Of a stretch of 64,000 nucleotides of DNA, positions 1 through 13,000 are shown one piece after another. The translations under genes and the position numbers were made by a program. A model generated the notes under the pieces. The model was given only the letters and a program-made list of their open reading frames with translations. It was not told where the DNA came from and searched no databases. Positions within the stretch are counted from its first letter, which is position 1. Every line of letters begins with the position of its first letter. Source of the stretch: Pogostemon cablin (Eukaryota > Streptophyta > Magnoliopsida > Lamiales > Lamiaceae); contig CM042952.1 of NCBI GenBank assembly GCA_023678885.1, positions 32,421,736 through 32,485,735 on the forward strand. The letters are read 5' to 3'.

Positions 1-2228
1 GGATATTATATGCATCCAGGTGATGATCCAGTCCAGCTCGTGTAGAGTTTAAATTAGTTTTCTATTTTAACCTGCAATTAATTGAATTACATTCTTGTGT
101 ATAATCTTTTTCTAGGTGATAAACATCGAAAAATGTCTTTTCAAAATCTACTTGAGCTGTCACTTCCGTTTGCTGAAGTTGCTTCTGACGGCACAGTATG
201 TGTGGCAAAGGCAGAAGGAACTGGAGGGGTCATTGATTTTAGCACTTGTGCTGAACAACTTCTGTATGAAATTGGGGATCCTAGTTCATATATTACCCCA
301 GATTTAGTAAGTTCATAAGTTTTATATGATTTATGTGGCAGTTGAAAAAAGGTGTGATAGATCAAATAATTACAAGGTCGACTTCGTCCAATATAAACAG
401 ATTGTGAATTTTCAAGATGTTACATTTCAACCATTGTCCGAGAGTAAAGTTCTTTGCTGTGGAGCAAAACCTTCTGCTGAGTCCGTACCTGAAAAATTAT
501 TGCTCCTAAGGTCGAAGGTATCCTCAATCTTACAAACAAAATTATTCTCATATTTTGGGGTAAACTTCCTCCTGTGAACTCAAGGCTACAGTTTTGGTTT
601 CTCGTGTTCTTTTATTGTTTTAGAACAGTGGATGGAAAGGCTGGGGAGAGATCTCGTATGGAGGTTATGAATCCATTCAACGCCCAAAAGCTGCTGAGCA
701 TTTGGTAAACATTCCAGAATTTATCATACATTAAAGAGTATATTATTCAAGAGTGAAGTTGACTATGACATTGCAACACAAATATTTCTGTACTTAAACA
801 TGTTGAAAGGGAATTAAATGTCTGTCTTGTTGACTTTACTAATAACCATCAGTAGGATACGGTTGTACTAACTTCACTTGGCCGTAACAGGTCAGGGCAT
901 GGATTGTTGAATCGCATCCTGGTATAAGCAGCAATGTTACTTCCTACATTATTGGTCTGGATAGCCTAAAAGCAACATCCATTGACTATAAATTATCAAG
1001 ACCCTGTGAAGACATTAGATTACGGATGGATGGCTTGTTTGAGAAAGAGGAGTATGCTGTCCAGTTTACAAAGGAGTTCACGGCTTTATACACCAATGGC
1101 CCTGCTGGTGGTGGCGGCATCAGGTTAATTAACTCTAATCTTTTTATACTCCCTTCTTTTCTGCCCCACTATAACTGTGGCACACGGCTGTTTCAAGGTT
1201 TGCATTGTTATACCAATTTTATTTATTAGTTTAAGCATTCTGTAAGAAACTCCAAGTGGCGTGAAAAATCTAACGATTATATTGGATCAGTGAATCTAAT
1301 TTCCAAACTTCTATAATATGGCAGAATTTATAGAAGACGAAAGGGGATGTCAGAAATTAGGATTTGTTTTTACATGATATCAATACTGTGTGTTTATTGT
1401 ACAAGCTGTCGCATGTAATATCTTACGGATTCAGAAGCTGTCGAGGAGAATTTAGTTGTATTGTCAACACAATTCATTTGATTGTTGCATGTCTACTAAT
1501 TACTTTAACTTGTCTTTACTTTTTTTTCCCTCGCTGAATGCAGCACCGGGTACAAGTTAGAGACTTTTCTTGAAAAGGAATTGGTACTCTCTCTCATTAT
1601 TTAGAATCCATGTGTATTGGAAATCACGGATTCTTTTCGCTTGATCACATAGAGACATGTCAAATTCTGAATCTTTGTCATACAGGTAGGCCGTGAATAT
1701 GTTCATTGGCAAACATCTGTAGCCCGAAATACCACAACTGGTGATGATAATAGAGAGCATAAGCGTGCTTGTCATGATTCAAACTCGTCATCAATCTCAA
1801 GAGAGACAACACGCAATTCAATCAAAGAATCGGTGGCCCCTGCTCCGGCTGGACAAAAGATCCCCCTCTATGATGTAGCTCATAGCAGGGCCGGGGACAA
1901 AGGAAACGACATCAACTTCTCCATCATTCCGCATTATCCACCTGATCTCTGGAGGCTTAAGATGATTGTGACACCAAGCTGGGTGAAGGAAGTCCTCTCA
2001 CCTCTCTTAAACCCCTCATCCTTTCCCAGCTCTGATGTAGTAGAGAGAAGAGGCAAATGGGTGGATGAACATAGAGTTGAGATTTATGAGGCTAGAGGAA
2101 TCCACTCTTTGAATGTTGTTGTCCGAAACATATTGGATGGAGGAGTCAACTCCTCCCGAAGAATCGACCGCCATGGGAAGACAATATCGGATGTCATATT
2201 ATGCCAGCAAGTGGTACTGCCACCATGA
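1..2228 (+). CDS. AtuA/DUF1446-family protein (acyclic terpene utilisation-like), 3' part
   Basis: Partial gene running in from the left edge. Exons that join in phase: 1-19, 116-306, 377-517, 624-704, 891-1123, 1544-1583, 1686-2228 (TGA at 2226), giving 415 residues. The first junction (donor at 20, acceptor AG at 114-115) joins MHPG to DKHRKM. Seen: blocks such as CAEQLLYEIGDP, GWGEISYGGYE, YIIGLDSLKATS and NGPAGGGGIS, then a serine-rich linker (about 1770-1830), then a C-terminal domain with YDVAHSRAGDKGNDINFSI. This order (large AtuA core, then small AtuA-like C-terminal domain) matches plant proteins annotated as acyclic terpene utilisation or DUF1446. In bacteria AtuA belongs to citronellol/geraniol catabolism; the plant role is not established and I infer no reaction. 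The reading frame is intact. The start lies outside the window. Confidence 0.85.
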
Positions 2229-2929
2229 AATTATGCCGTTGAGGTATAAACATCATGTCGTTAGCGTCTTCTGTCGCTAATCTTTCTATTACCGTTTATT
2301 TTTATTACAGGATAAGAAAACTCAAATTGCTGGATTTGACGGATGTGTTTTGTCTTCGTGATCCAATGATACATTTATAAACATGAAAATTTTGTGAATT
2401 CGACTTTTTTTTTTAAAAAAAATTAAATTTTAATGTTTGAGGCTAGAGGCCATACAACATGATGGAGGTGACCGCCCAAACATGCTAATCAACCACAACA
2501 GTTTTTTGACAGTTTCAGTACTGTTTTGAATATTTCTACAAACTAAGTAAATCTAATTTGGAGACTTGGAGTGACATAATAATTTTACAATAACAATTAA
2601 AATCGAAAAAGTACAACAACATAAACAAATACAAAGGTTGAATTGACCGTATAAAATGGTTAAATAAAATGTTGGGTCGTTTTTTTAATTCATAAAGTTA
2701 AATATATACATTTTTGTTCATCCTGATGCGTGATAAATCTTAAATATCTTAGAATATTTTTTAAAAAAATTATGCTAAATATTTTTTTATTTTATTTAAA
2801 ATTAAATAATTGTGTTATTGTGAGTAATTTTTAATAGACGTCTCCCGGATTATGCTCCGAGTGCTCCTAAAACTTCAGTGAACATCTATACTTATCAAAT
2901 GTATTATAGAACCATGCTTTATTTATTGA

Positions 2930-3470
2930 GTGTATATTGGGTGCTCATATGTGTATGTCTTTTTATTCTATTTTATATACCTATTATTCTATTTTGTATA
3001 TGTGTTTTGTAATAATTGTATATTTTTTCACATTAAGTTTTCATTAAAAAAACTAACATCTATATGTGTATAACTTTTTATTGAATATTATATACTCCCT
3101 CCGTCCCGAAACAAGGTATACGTTTACTTTTTGCACGGAGATTAAGGAGTACAATATTTTAATGTGTAGTGAAGTGAGAGAAATAATATTTTAATGTGTA
3201 TATGGTAGTTGTATTAGTATAGTGTGTGGGGCCATGTGGATATAATAATGGTATTGTGTAAGTCACATCAACCAATTAAGGGAATGTATACTTTGTTTTG
3301 GGACGGACCAAAATGGAAAAATGTATACCTAATTGTGGGACGGAGGGAGTACAATTTTTCATTAAAAAATTAATAATTAAATTGTATATATTTTTACCCT
3401 TAATTATATATGTTTTTGTTTATATTTGTATGTGGGTGCACCCTATCTTTAGGTGCACCGGGTGTACACT
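2930..3470. repeat. GTGCACC-end repeat, copy 1 (interrupted)
   Basis: Begins near GAGTGTATATTGGGTGC and ends near GTGCACCGGGTGTACAC. The interior consists of TTGTATACATTTTT-like units and CATTAAAAAAACTAAC. The same order of landmarks occurs at 45482-45810 and 58374-58697, with a shorter relative at 29687-29920, so this is a dispersed family. The middle of this copy is occupied by the MITE at 3095-3349. The class is unknown to me; it has no coding capacity. Confidence 0.6.
3095..3349. mobile_element. Stowaway-type MITE 1
   Basis: 255 bp with terminal inverted repeats CTCCCTCCGTCCC... and ...GGGACGGAGGGAG, flanked by TA on both sides (3093-3094, 3350-3351). These ends and the TA target are the signature of Stowaway MITEs, mobilised in trans by Tc1/mariner transposases. 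The interior GCACGGAGATTAAGGAGTA motif is shared with the copies at 35.2 kb and 44.6 kb, and the edge copy at 63.9 kb has a close variant of it. No open reading frame. Confidence 0.9.
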
Positions 3471-4971
3471 ATAAATTGTCTTATTTATTTTATGGATTAA
3501 TTTATCAGGCAAATATAAATTGGGTTCGCATGTAAATTTTGTTTTGAATTATTACTCTTTAATATATAAAAAATTACTACTATTTAAAGACATAAATTAT
3601 TACTCTTCTAAATGAAAAACTACTCATCAAATTATTGTAAACTCTGATTTATGAATTACCTCTATAGTACATAAAAAGTTTCTCTTTAAAGGGATGAATT
3701 ATTACTCTTCTAAATAATTTTTTTACTCTTTTAAGAATAATTTTTTGCAAGTTTACATGTGAACTCGATTTGCAGCGGACTCACCCAAGTATGTTGATCA
3801 TTTTATTTTTATTAGTAATAATTTATTATTATTATTAATTATTTTATTTATTTTTTTATGACGGTTTGATTTTCGAATTACAAAATGGTTAAATGACATG
3901 AATTAACACACTTTCCAATTTAATGACCGCTGGGGGTTATTAGACGCAAATATGAAAAATAAGAAATAAAAACTCCTAATTAGGAAATAATGACTTAATA
4001 AAGCGTTTAGATTAAATTATTGCCGAATTTTTATGGCTCAGATTCACAATAATTTTAGACAGATTTAGCTGTCGCGATATTAAAGAATGGAGTATTGATT
4101 TCCTCTTTCCTTTTCTCCTGTAATGCAAGCAAATCCAGTGTTGCAAAAATCGTAATCGCGATTAAAATTTCGGATTGCTTGCAATTTTTTTAACCTTGAA
4201 GAAAAATCAGAGAAAATAGAGGCTCAGATCTTCAGTCGGAGAACCACTTGAGGTTTCTGGTAACACCTCTGTTTCAAGTGTCAACTGATTAGATTCGAGA
4301 CTTGTTTGTTTATTTCGTTTTGATTTGTCATTTGAATCCTGTAAGAGCTCATCTTTGCTGTTCACTGATTGTCGTGAAGTTGCGCATTTCGATATTTAGG
4401 GTTTTATTTTTAACTTCGATGAAATTACACAATCACATTATCCTAGTGTGTTTTTTTAATTCTCGTGTACATGCTTTCTGTGTTCATAGTCCATCAGTTG
4501 TTTTTTTATATGCAATTCATGTGCGGATTGTTATTTCTATTTGCTCATTGGTGGAATACTCCATTGTTCTGATTCATGCGCCATATATATAGATACTTGA
4601 AGAAATGGGATATGCTTCTTTGTATGGATTTGAATTTTAAAAAACGTTTTCCACTGTCCAATTTCCGGTCTGTGCATTGCTTATCTTTTTTGCGGAAGAA
4701 TTACTTGAAATTGAAATTTGATCAGTTTCCTTTGGTGAAAAATGTGAAGCTGTTCTTAACTCATCTGCATGTGCAAGTTTTTAAGTTCTTTTGATATCCT
4801 ATTAGTATTCTTTAGCATACAATGCAGAATTTGTGTGGATATATTTGTTTTATTTTTTTACTGATCTTGAAAATATATGTATTATCTGTCTTGCAATGAA
4901 TTAATGACAGTGTTTGGTGTTTGTAGAGAGCTTGAAGTGCTTTGAAAGCGTTGAAACAAGTGTGATTAAGC

Positions 4972-6392
4972 ATGGTAAGATATTTTAGGCTGATATATTC
5001 ATTACTTGAATATTGCAGTGATATTTGTTTTGTAATAAGATCTTAAGTACTGATATTCTTGTTTATGGATTTTCAGTCTGCGCTCTTCAATTTCCATTCG
5101 TTCCTCACAGTTGTTTTATTAGGCATCTGTGCCTGCACATATGTGAAAATTCAGTTTCCAGCTCTTCTTGAACAGAGAACTGGGTAAGGCTCGTGCAAAT
5201 TCATATTTTTGGGAGTTATTAATACGTATTTGTTTGATTATAATATGAGAAACTAGCTTAGCTGAAGAAGGAAAATTGACTTTACATCATTATACCAGGT
5301 CTGATGAAAATTTTCTTTGGAATTCATGAAGGAATCTCTTTATTGGAAAGTAGCTTTTAATCTGGCAAGTGGCCACCCAAAATTATTTAATCTCGTGTGA
5401 ATTTTATGAGAGCCCAAAATGTGATGTTAGCCTTGTGTATCACTGTCTTGTTCTTCAATAACTTTTAATTCCTCCTAGAAAATAGTAGTGTGCAGCTTTC
5501 TTAAAGTCAACAGTTTTCTAGTGCAATATAATGAACCTGATGCTGTAATCAAAATACTGGGGAGCGGATTTGGTCCAAATTTTAGGAATGACATATTTAA
5601 TGGTTTTCTTGTTGAGTACTTGACTCTGCTCCCATTTTACCTATAAAATAAATATTTACCTGGGATAATAGTGCATAAGCATCACTCTTGGCATTCTATA
5701 ATAAATATTTTAGGATTTTGGGGAAAATTGCACGTTTCAATTATTCTCAATGTAGAACTACTTTGCTCTAATTGAATGAATGAAGAAAGTTCTTGTAACC
5801 TTTCCATCTGGTTATCTTTCTCATACACGGTCTATGCTTTTAATGAAGAAAATTGTCTGATTCGGTTCTAATCTGGCAGGTTCCGAGGTGTCTTCTGGAA
5901 GGCTGCTAGAATAGGTATTACTTACTAAATTGCAAAATGTAAAATGTTTGTTTTGAGTGAATTCGAGGTTCATAATGTAATTAATATGATATGAGAGCAT
6001 GTATGTGGTTTTTCTTGCAAGTCTGATAACCTGAGATTCTGGTGTACTAACAATTATTTTTGTTTTTGGAACATGCTTAATCGATTTTGAGTTGCATAAA
6101 CTTGATCTGCTTCCATGTTTGAGCATCATCTTGTATCATTCTAAAGCAATATAAAGGATTTCTTTCTTATCCCGCTATCTGAACTTCAAAAGGCGTAATA
6201 GATTTTTTGCTGGATATGTTGTTCCTGTTCTTGGTTGATCGATTAATGTTGAATGTATTATGTTTTCTATGATTTGATGCACTCTTTCAAGCTCTGTAAC
6301 TCCGAGATGCTCTCGTTTTCACAGGTGAGAGACTGAGTCCTTGGGTTGCTGTAGGTTGCTTCACAATGGGAGTTTCGATCATATTCTTCTGA
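4972..6392 (+). CDS. Protein kish (TMEM167/DUF1242 family)
   Basis: Four coding exons: 4972-4974 (ATG alone), 5077-5183, 5880-5914, 6325-6392 (TGA), giving a 70-residue protein. The family is about 70-75 residues long, so it is complete. Seen: start MSALFNFHSFLTVVLL, a hydrophobic segment at about residues 8-26, the conserved core GVFWKAARIGERLSPW, and a second hydrophobic segment running to the C-terminus. This layout fits kish, a small two-pass Golgi membrane protein of the early secretory pathway. The start codon is the last triplet before a GT donor, so ORF finding alone misses the gene. A 5' UTR exon ending near 4259 and resuming at 4927 is likely. All junctions are GT-AG and join in phase. 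Confidence 0.92.
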
Positions 6393-7262
6393 AAGATCAA
6401 TGCACACATGTTGGAAGTGAGATCCAGCGACAATTTTAAAATTTCTGATACAGTTGAAATTCGAGTCTGATTTGTACTAGTGTTGTTGGCTTTCAATCAT
6501 GAATCCCCTTGTATGGGAGGATTTGCACTCTCTTGTGGCATTAATTCTCGTATATACTTTGTAAGATCTTAGTCAATTTCTGTTCATCCTATGGCTTTTT
6601 TCAATTAACAATTTTTTAGTTGCTGTTAACTAGTATACTTGGGTTTATGATGTACTCCATTTGATATGTTGTAATTTCAATTTTATTCAAGAATCCATCT
6701 AAACGAAAGTCCCAAGTTACACATTAAGAATTTGTTAAAGATTTCAAACATTTATCACTTCCAATGTTGAAGTAGAGGAGAAGATATTTGGTTCCTAATA
6801 TTAATTATCAATCCAAAATTCTCAAATTGAAATACAAGAATAAAGTACTACCATAACTTACAAAGAATGGTGTGCAAGAGAGAAGTGCGTGAAAAACACA
6901 CACATACCACATAATTAACTAACATAACTACCCTACCACAGAAAGGATAATAGTTTCTACCCTGGAAACAATTTCATCCCTCCAAACCATTTGCTGTCCA
7001 TTTTAATCGGATATCCATTTCATGTGAAGGTGAGTGAAGAATTATGGGATCTCCAATCACGTGTCGGATGGTGGTTCAACCAGACATGAGAAATGGAAAT
7101 GGTATAAAAAGACATGTTTTGTTGCAGAAGAGAGAATTTTCTTTAGTCTCAATAGCGGAAAAGTGGAATTCGTACGAGGGCCGGAAGTTGATCTTCATAC
7201 AAAGGCCTGAAGAAGTTATTGAGATTCTCTCTGGGGTGGAAGAAAGAAGTCATTAATAAAAA
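6393..7262. other. 3' UTR of kish gene and promoter of the LIM gene
   Basis: The kish 3' UTR probably ends before about 6700. The rest leads into the LIM gene: a CACGTG-core (G-box-like) site near 7060 and a good TATA box near 7103. No repeats or coding signal recognised. Confidence 0.5.
7103..7110 (+). promoter_or_regulatory. TATA box of the LIM-domain gene
   Basis: TATAAAAA lies about 155 bp upstream of the ATG at 7263. This predicts transcription start near 7135 and a 5' UTR of roughly 130 nt. Inference from motif and distance only. Confidence 0.5.
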
Positions 7263-8459
7263 ATGGCATCATTCACCGGAACTTTGGATAAATGCAAAGC
7301 TTGTGACAAGACCGTCTACTTTGTCGATTTGTTGTCAGCTGATGGAGCTACCTATCATAAATCATGCTTCAAATGCAGCCACTGCAAAGGGACCCTTGTG
7401 GTCAGTATCTTTTCTCTTCTTCTTGATTTCTCATCATTACATCAACATTAATCATGTATGTATGTATGTTTGTATGTTCGTTGTGTACGTATAGGAAGCT
7501 AGAATAATGTGTATAATCGTGAAAAATCATTGGATGTTGGATTGTTTATTTGCAGATGAGCAACTACTCCTCCATGGATGGTGTTCTCTACTGCAAGACT
7601 CATTTTGAACAGCTTTTCAAGGAGTCTGGAAATTTTAGCAAGAATTTTCAAACTAGTAAGAACTAACTCATGAATTTCAACAAGTTATTACACGTATCCA
7701 AATCTACGTATTATTCGTCTTTACTCATTAGTCCTTGGCTTTCGATGGATGCAGCAAAATCAGAGAGGGAAAATTCATTGGTAAGAATTTGTATATGATC
7801 ATTTCTTGATTCTATGTATCTTAATAGAACTACTTCCTTTGATCCCAACTAATGTTGGATGCATGCATTCCACTGTCCGGACATGAGATATACGTCATGT
7901 ATTTTGGTTTGCAGACAAGGGCACCTAGCAAGCTCTCAGCACTGTTCTCTGGTACAGTAGACAAATGCCCTGCTTGCAACAAAACTGTGTACCCCCTGGA
8001 GAAGGTTTGTATCTATTTCAGTATCAAGAATGTCATGATCACCTCATGTAAAAACTAAATTTCCTCAAATTAAATAGTTAATCTGAATTAGTACAGGTGA
8101 CTATGGAGGGAGAATCATTCCACAAGTCATGCTTCAAGTGTGCTCATGGGGGGTGCCCCCTTACACACTCATCCTATGCTGCTTTAGATGGAATCCTCTA
8201 CTGCAAGCACCATTTTCAGCAGCTCTTCATGGAGAAAGGTAATTACCAGCATGTCCTCGAGGCCGCTTCCCACAGAAGGAGTGCCAGCACGGACGCTGCT
8301 GAACCTCTCGATTCTGACACCGAGAAGGCAGCCGCCGAGGATAAAGCCGAACAAGAAGAAGAGGAAGAAAAAGAAAAGGAAGAAGAAGAAGAAGTAGAAG
8401 AAAAAGAAAAAGAAGCAGCAGCAGCAGAAGAATCTGAGGAGGCACAAGAACAGTCCTAG
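7263..8459 (+). CDS. Two-LIM-domain actin-binding protein, PLIM2-type
   Basis: Five exons: 7263-7400, 7556-7655, 7755-7780, 7915-8004, 8097-8459 (TAG), giving 238 residues. LIM1 has zinc ligands C11, C14, H32, C35, C38, C41, C59, H62. LIM2 has C106, C109, H127, C130, C133, C138, C154, H157. The inter-LIM linker holds FKESGNFSKNFQ and TRAPSKLSALFSGT. The layout is that of plant CRP-like LIM proteins, which bundle actin filaments and also enter the nucleus. The inter-LIM wording and the acidic tail resemble the pollen-enriched PLIM2 branch rather than WLIM. The tail after about residue 185 is very rich in Glu, Lys and Ala, coded by purine-rich GAAGAA-type repeats (8330-8440). Pollen expression is inferred from the branch. 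Confidence 0.9.
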
Positions 8460-10086
8460 AAGATTTATAATTTAAGATTGTTTTCTTGCATGTTATAAGA
8501 GAGCTTTTCGAGTTTTAATATCTGCTCTTGTCTTTTTTTCAGTTTTGGTTCTTGATACACAATCATATGCATTGCAGATTTCTACTATTTATAGCATTCA
8601 TGTAGTTGTTGTACAATTTTTCTTTGTGCTTTGTATGTACATTTATGGAAATATTCATGCATGGTTAATAACAATGATGTGCAAACATGAAACATATACT
8701 AATATTCCATAGATATAGATATAATTTTCTCAAAAAAAAAATAAAAGACATATATTGGATAGATGTAATTTTATTTTAAATATTGTGAAATACAATTGTT
8801 TTCAGCAACACTTACCTACATAGTATATGATACTGTTGAAGCTTATCAAGCTAATAACATATATGCTCCATTTAATTTATCAAGTATTACCGAGAGCTTA
8901 AAATACTTTATCATAAGTTCATAACAAAGTTAATTTTGCAACGTGTTAAAAATGGGTTTTTCCAGGTTAATTAATGGCAATAAATAAGTTTTGATGGCCT
9001 TAATTAAACTAGCAACTAGTTTTTCAAATTAATATAATAGTTAAAGTTTAAACCCTAAAATTTATTTTCTATGTATTAATAAATCTATTTATCTATCTAT
9101 TTAGAACTTTAGAACAAAGAGCAAAAGATTTCACGGGCTCCACACATTCATTTCTTATTTTTAATTTTAAAAAAATGTACTAGTAATTATCTATCCAATC
9201 GGCTACCACCAACCAATATACTTCCCAAAATTAGACGTCCATCTCTTTGCACTGCCGTTAAACCGTCGTCCAGATATTGAGTCTGAAACTGACTCCGTTA
9301 TAATTTCCGTCAATTGCTCTTCGCAATTGATTTTCCGCTTAAAAATTTCGTCCCCCATTTTCAGTTTTCTGACACAGCCCGGGTTTGTACGTTTCTCAGG
9401 TTAGTTCTACTCTATCACACTCACTGTGTGTTACTGTTTTAACGATTGTACTTTTTAGTTATTTGGATTGTTGATTGATAATTTGTTGCTTGATAGTTTC
9501 TATGAGTTGAGTTTGGTTCTACTTGCGTGTTTAGTTTTTTGGATTTTGTTGAATTTAATTCGTCCTGTCAAGTGTTTGATGCGGCGTCGAGTTAAGAGTG
9601 GAGAGTGAGATGAGAATTTGTTATTCAATGAGATGATTACTTTGGAATTGATTTTTAGTCGGATTGAATATAGAATTGTATGGAATATGAATATGTATAT
9701 GTTTATGTGCAGAAGTGGCATGCGGATATTCATAAATGTTAACTAAGAGTCAGAGAGATGTTGCATACTTTGAGAGATACACCATTGCATGTTACGTGTG
9801 TGTGTGTGCGTGTGAACAAACTATTGAGAACAATGAAAGAAGTATTGATGGCTGGTGCAAATATGTTTTTATATCATTATGTAGTTATACATGCTTTTGA
9901 TTTGAATGCTTGTGCGCCAGGAGTATGTAGGACTCGTTCTTAACGAAATGTGTTTCCATTTATTGCTTGAGGGTTTTGGTGGGATGCAACTGTAGGTGTT
10001 CAAGTTAGAGATACTAGCATGTTTATTAGTTCTTTATTCCTTCCAGGTTCATCTTAAGCTACTAAGTTTCTTGTGGTGTATCTCAG
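8460..10086. other. Intergenic and 5' region of the KEA-like locus
   Basis: The LIM gene 3' UTR runs to about 8680. AT-rich spacer without recognisable elements follows to about 9200. From about 9230 base composition shifts and a plausible 5' UTR exon ends at 9399 (CTCAG before GTTAGT), opening a UTR intron that ends at the acceptor at 10085-10086. No start-codon exon could be identified within it. Confidence 0.4.
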
Positions 10087-13000
10087 GCTAATATTATTCA
10101 TGGAGGTAAAGTTGTAGCTTGCAGGGCAACAGCACGCATGAATTTGACTACAATTTCAGAGCATCGAGGTTTTCACTGTAAAGTGTCTGGAGATCCGAGA
10201 CCTGTCTTAAGAGCAAAATCATCAAAGAAATTGAAGATAAAACATGCATATTGTGCTATAACAAATGTTCCAAGAATTCCCAGGGAAGGCAATTTTTGTT
10301 TGTGGTTTTGTTGCTTCAATAATTTTTCTATTTATAACAGCAGCAATAATATCAAAATCTCGAAACATGTGGGTTTGTCATGTTGTCAGGGAAATGACTC
10401 AATAGCTTATGTAAATGGAAATGGCAGAGAGGGGGAAATAACTGAGAATAATTGTAGTAATGGTAGCCCTGTATCTAATGCTTCCAGAGAAAGATCAGAG
10501 GATGCAGAAGGAGGTGTGGAGGCTCCTAGTTTGGATGAATTAAGAGAACTTTTGCAGAAAGCATTGAAAGATTTGGAAATTGCACGACGTAACAGTGCAA
10601 TGTTTGAGGTAAAAGCCCAGAAAATATCAGAAGCTGCTATAGCATTAAAGGATGAAGCTACAAATGCTTGGAGTGACGTAAATGATGCCCTTAGTAACAT
10701 CCAAGAGATTATAAATGAAGAGGCTATTGCAAAAGAAGGTGTCCAGAAGGCTACTTTGGCACTTTCTTTGGCTGAAGCAAGACTCCAAGTGTTTGTTGAT
10801 TCACTGAAAATAAAAGAAAATAATGGGTTTCCTAAAGCTTCTAAAAAAAGCAATTCTGAGAATGAAACTGGAAGTGTAGAATTAACTGAGGAGGAAGCAC
10901 TCTTGGCAGCTCAGCAGGACATACAAGAGTGTCAAAATCATTTAGCAAATTGTGGGGCTGAACTAAAAAGAGTTCAAAAGAGAAAAATGAGTTACAAAAT
11001 GAAGTGGAAAGGTTGAATCAGGTTGCGGAACAAGCTGAAACTAATGTGTCAAAAGCAGACGAAGAAGTAGCAAACATAATGCTTTTAGCAGAGCAAGCTG
11101 TTGCAAATGAACTTGAGGCTGCACAATGCGTTGATGATGCTGAGGTTGCTCTTCAGAGGGAGAACCTTGCAGTCTTCAATGTAGATTCTGCAGCTGAGGG
11201 GACTGTCCCTGTGGAGTTATCTCAAGGAGATTCTGCAGATGTTGATGTTGATAGTGACTTGGATTTGCCACTTGAGGTTTCAGAAATACTTGAACCTTTA
11301 CCGGACAGCCAGTTGGAGAAACCAAATTTGTCAGATGCAAGTGACAAAGAGAATGGAAAATTGAGTGTAGAATTGTCAGATGATACAGAATCTGATGCGG
11401 AGAAATTTAAAACTATTCAGAGCAAGGTACAGGAAATGCAGAAAGAATCGACAAAAGAGGGTTCTCCTCTAAGTGCTCCAAAGGCATTATTGAACAAATC
11501 TTCCCGGTTCTTTCCTGCCTCATTTTTCTCTTTCGCTGCAGATGAAGAAGAGTTTACACCAGGTTCAGTTTTTCGTGGTTTAGTAGAGTCTGCTAGAAAG
11601 CAATTGCCTAAGCTCGTGGTTGGCTCACTACTTGTTGGGGCAGGGTATGATTGTTGTTTTTCCTGATAATTTTCACTGGCTTCAGCCAACATTCAGTTTA
11701 TTTAGTTAATTGATTATAAGAAATGAAAGAGTGCTGCAAAAATATCAGATCTGTTTTTAATAGTTTACTGAAATGGAAACTGAGATTCTTCTGCATTTTG
11801 TAGACAGCATTAACTATACATCACTGGCATTAATTGCAGGATTGCTTATTATGCTAAATGGGGTGGGCAGTTTGCTCAGTTATTTCAGCAGCCAGACATT
11901 ATTACTACTAGCATGGATGAAGTATCAACTACCGCAAAACCTCTGGTTAGAAATATAAGAAAGCTTCCCCAGAAAATAAAGAAATTAATGGAGATGCTTC
12001 CTCATCAAGAGGCATGACTTCAAATCACTTTTTTTGCTTGTCTATGTTTAATATAAAAAAATGAAAAATAATCCTCTGCGAATTGTGACTATTATATGGT
12101 ATTTATGTGTCTCAGTTTCTTGATTCACACAATTTCTCTTATTTTTCTGATAAATGAGGAGGAAGCTTCCCTTTTTGATATGTTGTGGTTACTACTGGCA
12201 AGTGTTATATTTGTTCCTACTTTTCAAAAACTTCCGGGAGGTAAGTGGCATATATGTTGTTGCATCCTAACCCATATAAACTAAGAAAAAAATGGATTTC
12301 AGCAATTTTTCCAATGAAATCAATTCATTGATGCATAAAGCTGTCTCAGTTAGAATTCTTTCCCGGGAACAGGCTTTGAAATTGCTATTTTGTTAATTGT
12401 TAGCATGATTTTTTTTTCTTATTGGATACTCTTTTTTGTTTGTTTTACATTGAATCTGTTCTGGCAGTTAGTAGTTTTAGCATGTGTCATGAGCATTCTG
12501 TGCACTGCAACTAAATTTTGTATTAAAAAAATTAATTGTGCTTGAATCTTCTGCCCTTCAACTGTAGGCAGCCCAGTTCTTGGATTTTTGGCTGCTGGAA
12601 TCTTGATTGGACCTTATAGTCTCTCTATTACACGTAATGTGCATGGAACTAAGGCTATAGCAGTGTTTGGAGTTGTCTTTTTACTGTTTAATATTGGCCT
12701 CGAGGTAGACCCCATAATCATGCCAATCTTGGATATGCAGAAGATTCTGGTACAATACGTCCATGGAAGATGACCTTTAACTTACTGCTTTATCTTGCAG
12801 CTCTCTGTTGAAAGACTAAGTTCCATGAAGAAATATGTTTTTGGATTGGGCTCCACCCTGGTGAATGGAAACTCCAAAAGTTTCATTCATTTATTTATTT
12901 AATTCAAGCTAAGGGCTCTTATTTTCTTGGATATTAGAAAGCTCAGCCATATTATTTCATTTCTAACATGCATGAACAAATCCAGGTCTTGGTGACAGCT

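Larger units (their letters stand above)
2229..4190. other. Intergenic, AT-rich, with nested repeats
   Basis: Holds the 3' end of the AtuA-like gene (to about 2400), then AT-rich sequence with no coding signal. About 2930-3470 is a GTGCACC-type repeat interrupted by a Stowaway-type MITE (3095-3349), both listed separately. From 3480 to about 4100 nothing is recognisable beyond AT-rich simple sequence. The likely transcription start of the kish gene lies near 4100-4200. Confidence 0.6.

Noticed and set aside
4302..4794. Two open frames upstream of the kish start codon
   Set aside because: They lie in the probable 5' UTR intron and have no protein-like composition.
8184..8447. Minus-strand ORF rich in Phe across the LIM gene tail
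   Set aside because: Shadow of the purine-rich Glu/Lys coding repeat on the other strand.
11004..11666. Independent ORF starting at 11004
   Set aside because: It opens with GTG and continues the same coiled-coil protein as the frame that ends at 11016; it is the second half of the KEA-type exon after the frame break, not a separate gene.
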